NCBI GenBank assembly: GCA_945901145.1
Contig: CAMDJY010000105.1
Location: 1-6,152 of the forward strand
Reading direction: 5' to 3'
DNA from: Legionella genomosp. 1
GTDB taxonomy: Bacteria; Pseudomonadota; Gammaproteobacteria; Legionellales; Legionellaceae
Length of the DNA stretch: 6,152 nt
In this document: positions 5,756 to 6,152 of the stretch, one piece after another
Position numbering within the stretch: position 1 is the stretch's first letter
How the letters are laid out: every line of letters starts with the position of its first letter
The notes under the pieces: model-generated
Databases searched by the model: none
The model's input: the letters and a program-made list of their open reading frames with translations, nothing else
Told to the model about the DNA's origin: nothing
Position numbers and translations under genes: made by a program

Positions 5756-6152
5756 ACAGCCGACCCTTGTGTTTCTGTCATTTTTAAAATGATGCGTTCT
5801 AGTTCAAGCCAGTGACGTTGGTGCACGCTGGTTTTAATGGCTTCATCTAATTGCTGACTCATGCGTAGCAGTTTGAATAATATGGTTTCTGTTAAACGTT
5901 GTAAACTTGCTTGATATAATTTTAATTTATTTGGCCAAATTTTTAGTGAATTTGTTGCAGAAGTGATCGGTATGCCTTGTGTAAGCTGCGTTTTTAACTG
6001 GATGAGTAGACGAATTTCTTGTGTTAACAGCCACAACACCAAAGTAATCTCAGTTCGATTTTCACTGAGATTGCGAACGATATGTATTGCTTGATTGATG
6101 TTACCGTTTAAACAGGCGTCCGTGAGCGCATACAGCTGATAGTCGCATTGGT
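5752..6152 (-). CDS. holA: DNA polymerase III subunit delta, C-terminal part
   Basis: The last 132 residues of the clamp-loader delta subunit, which opens the sliding clamp during loading; the 5' part lies beyond the right edge. Reading through the window edge gives YQLYALTDACLNGNINQAI (residues 4-22 of the fragment), the helical middle-domain pattern of HolA, then RNLSENRTEITLVLWLLTQE (26-45), matching E. coli ILQQLRLEGSEPVILLRTLQRE. The C-terminal collar domain follows with KIWPNKLKLYQASLQRLT (about 70-87) against E. coli RVWQNRRGMMGEALNRLS, and LDEAIKTSVHQRHWLELERI (101-120) against LTLKQDYGQSVWAELEGL. A TTG at 6042 is internal, not a start: the frame stays open and homologous upstream of it. 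The stop TGA (5754-5752) overlaps the deaminase start. The promoter must lie outside the window. Confidence 0.9.
   Translation of the reverse strand, partial: QCDYQLYALTDACLNGNINQAIHIVRNLSENRTEITLVLWLLTQEIRLLIQLKTQLTQGIPITSATNSLKIWPNKLKLYQASLQRLTETILFKLLRMSQQLDEAIKTSVHQRHWLELERIILKMTETQGSAV

Noticed and set aside
6040..6042. TTG at 6042 as the start of a separate 96-codon gene
   Set aside because: The frame continues open to the window edge with clear HolA similarity upstream, so this is an internal leucine codon.

Overview
The window looks like a chromosomal segment of a low-G+C (roughly 40%) gammaproteobacterium. Three things point there: a delta subunit of the gammaproteobacterial kind, a TRZ/ATZ-type deaminase close to gammaproteobacterial versions, and a CIO-type cytochrome bd oxidase. 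A Legionellales-like host is a guess from base composition and gene style; nothing here proves it.

All but one gene lies on the minus strand, so the biological order runs from high to low coordinates. At the right edge is the 3' end of holA (DNA polymerase III delta), which overlaps by ATGA with an MTA/SAH-type deaminase (mtaD-like). That gene is followed after 12 nt by rmuC. Together they look like one transcription unit of replication/repair and nucleoside-salvage genes. Next comes a small secreted cysteine-rich protein of unknown function (about 3153-2797). At the left are cydA and the start of cydB, encoding a cytochrome bd quinol oxidase of the short-Q-loop, cyanide-insensitive (CIO) class. 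They are coupled by an 8-nt overlap and have their own sigma70-like promoter.

The exception is a plus-strand Rpn-family (PD-(D/E)XK) recombination-promoting nuclease gene at 1899-2807. It sits between two 35-bp direct repeats (1790-1824 and 2802-2836, 32/35 identical). The right repeat is also the last coding stretch of the cysteine-rich gene (C-terminus GLQSPPEKIASW). The left repeat, read the same way, encodes a near-copy of that C-terminus (GLQSPPKIIAS, then stop). So the nuclease gene, with its own promoter, lies either in a one-gene cassette integrated at the 3' end of a host gene with that end reconstituted, or in place of the body of a lost tandem paralogue of the cysteine-rich gene. 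This is the most notable structure in the window.

No tRNA, rRNA, CRISPR array, convincing intrinsic terminator or classical insertion sequence was seen, and no stretch over 300 bases lacks a gene.
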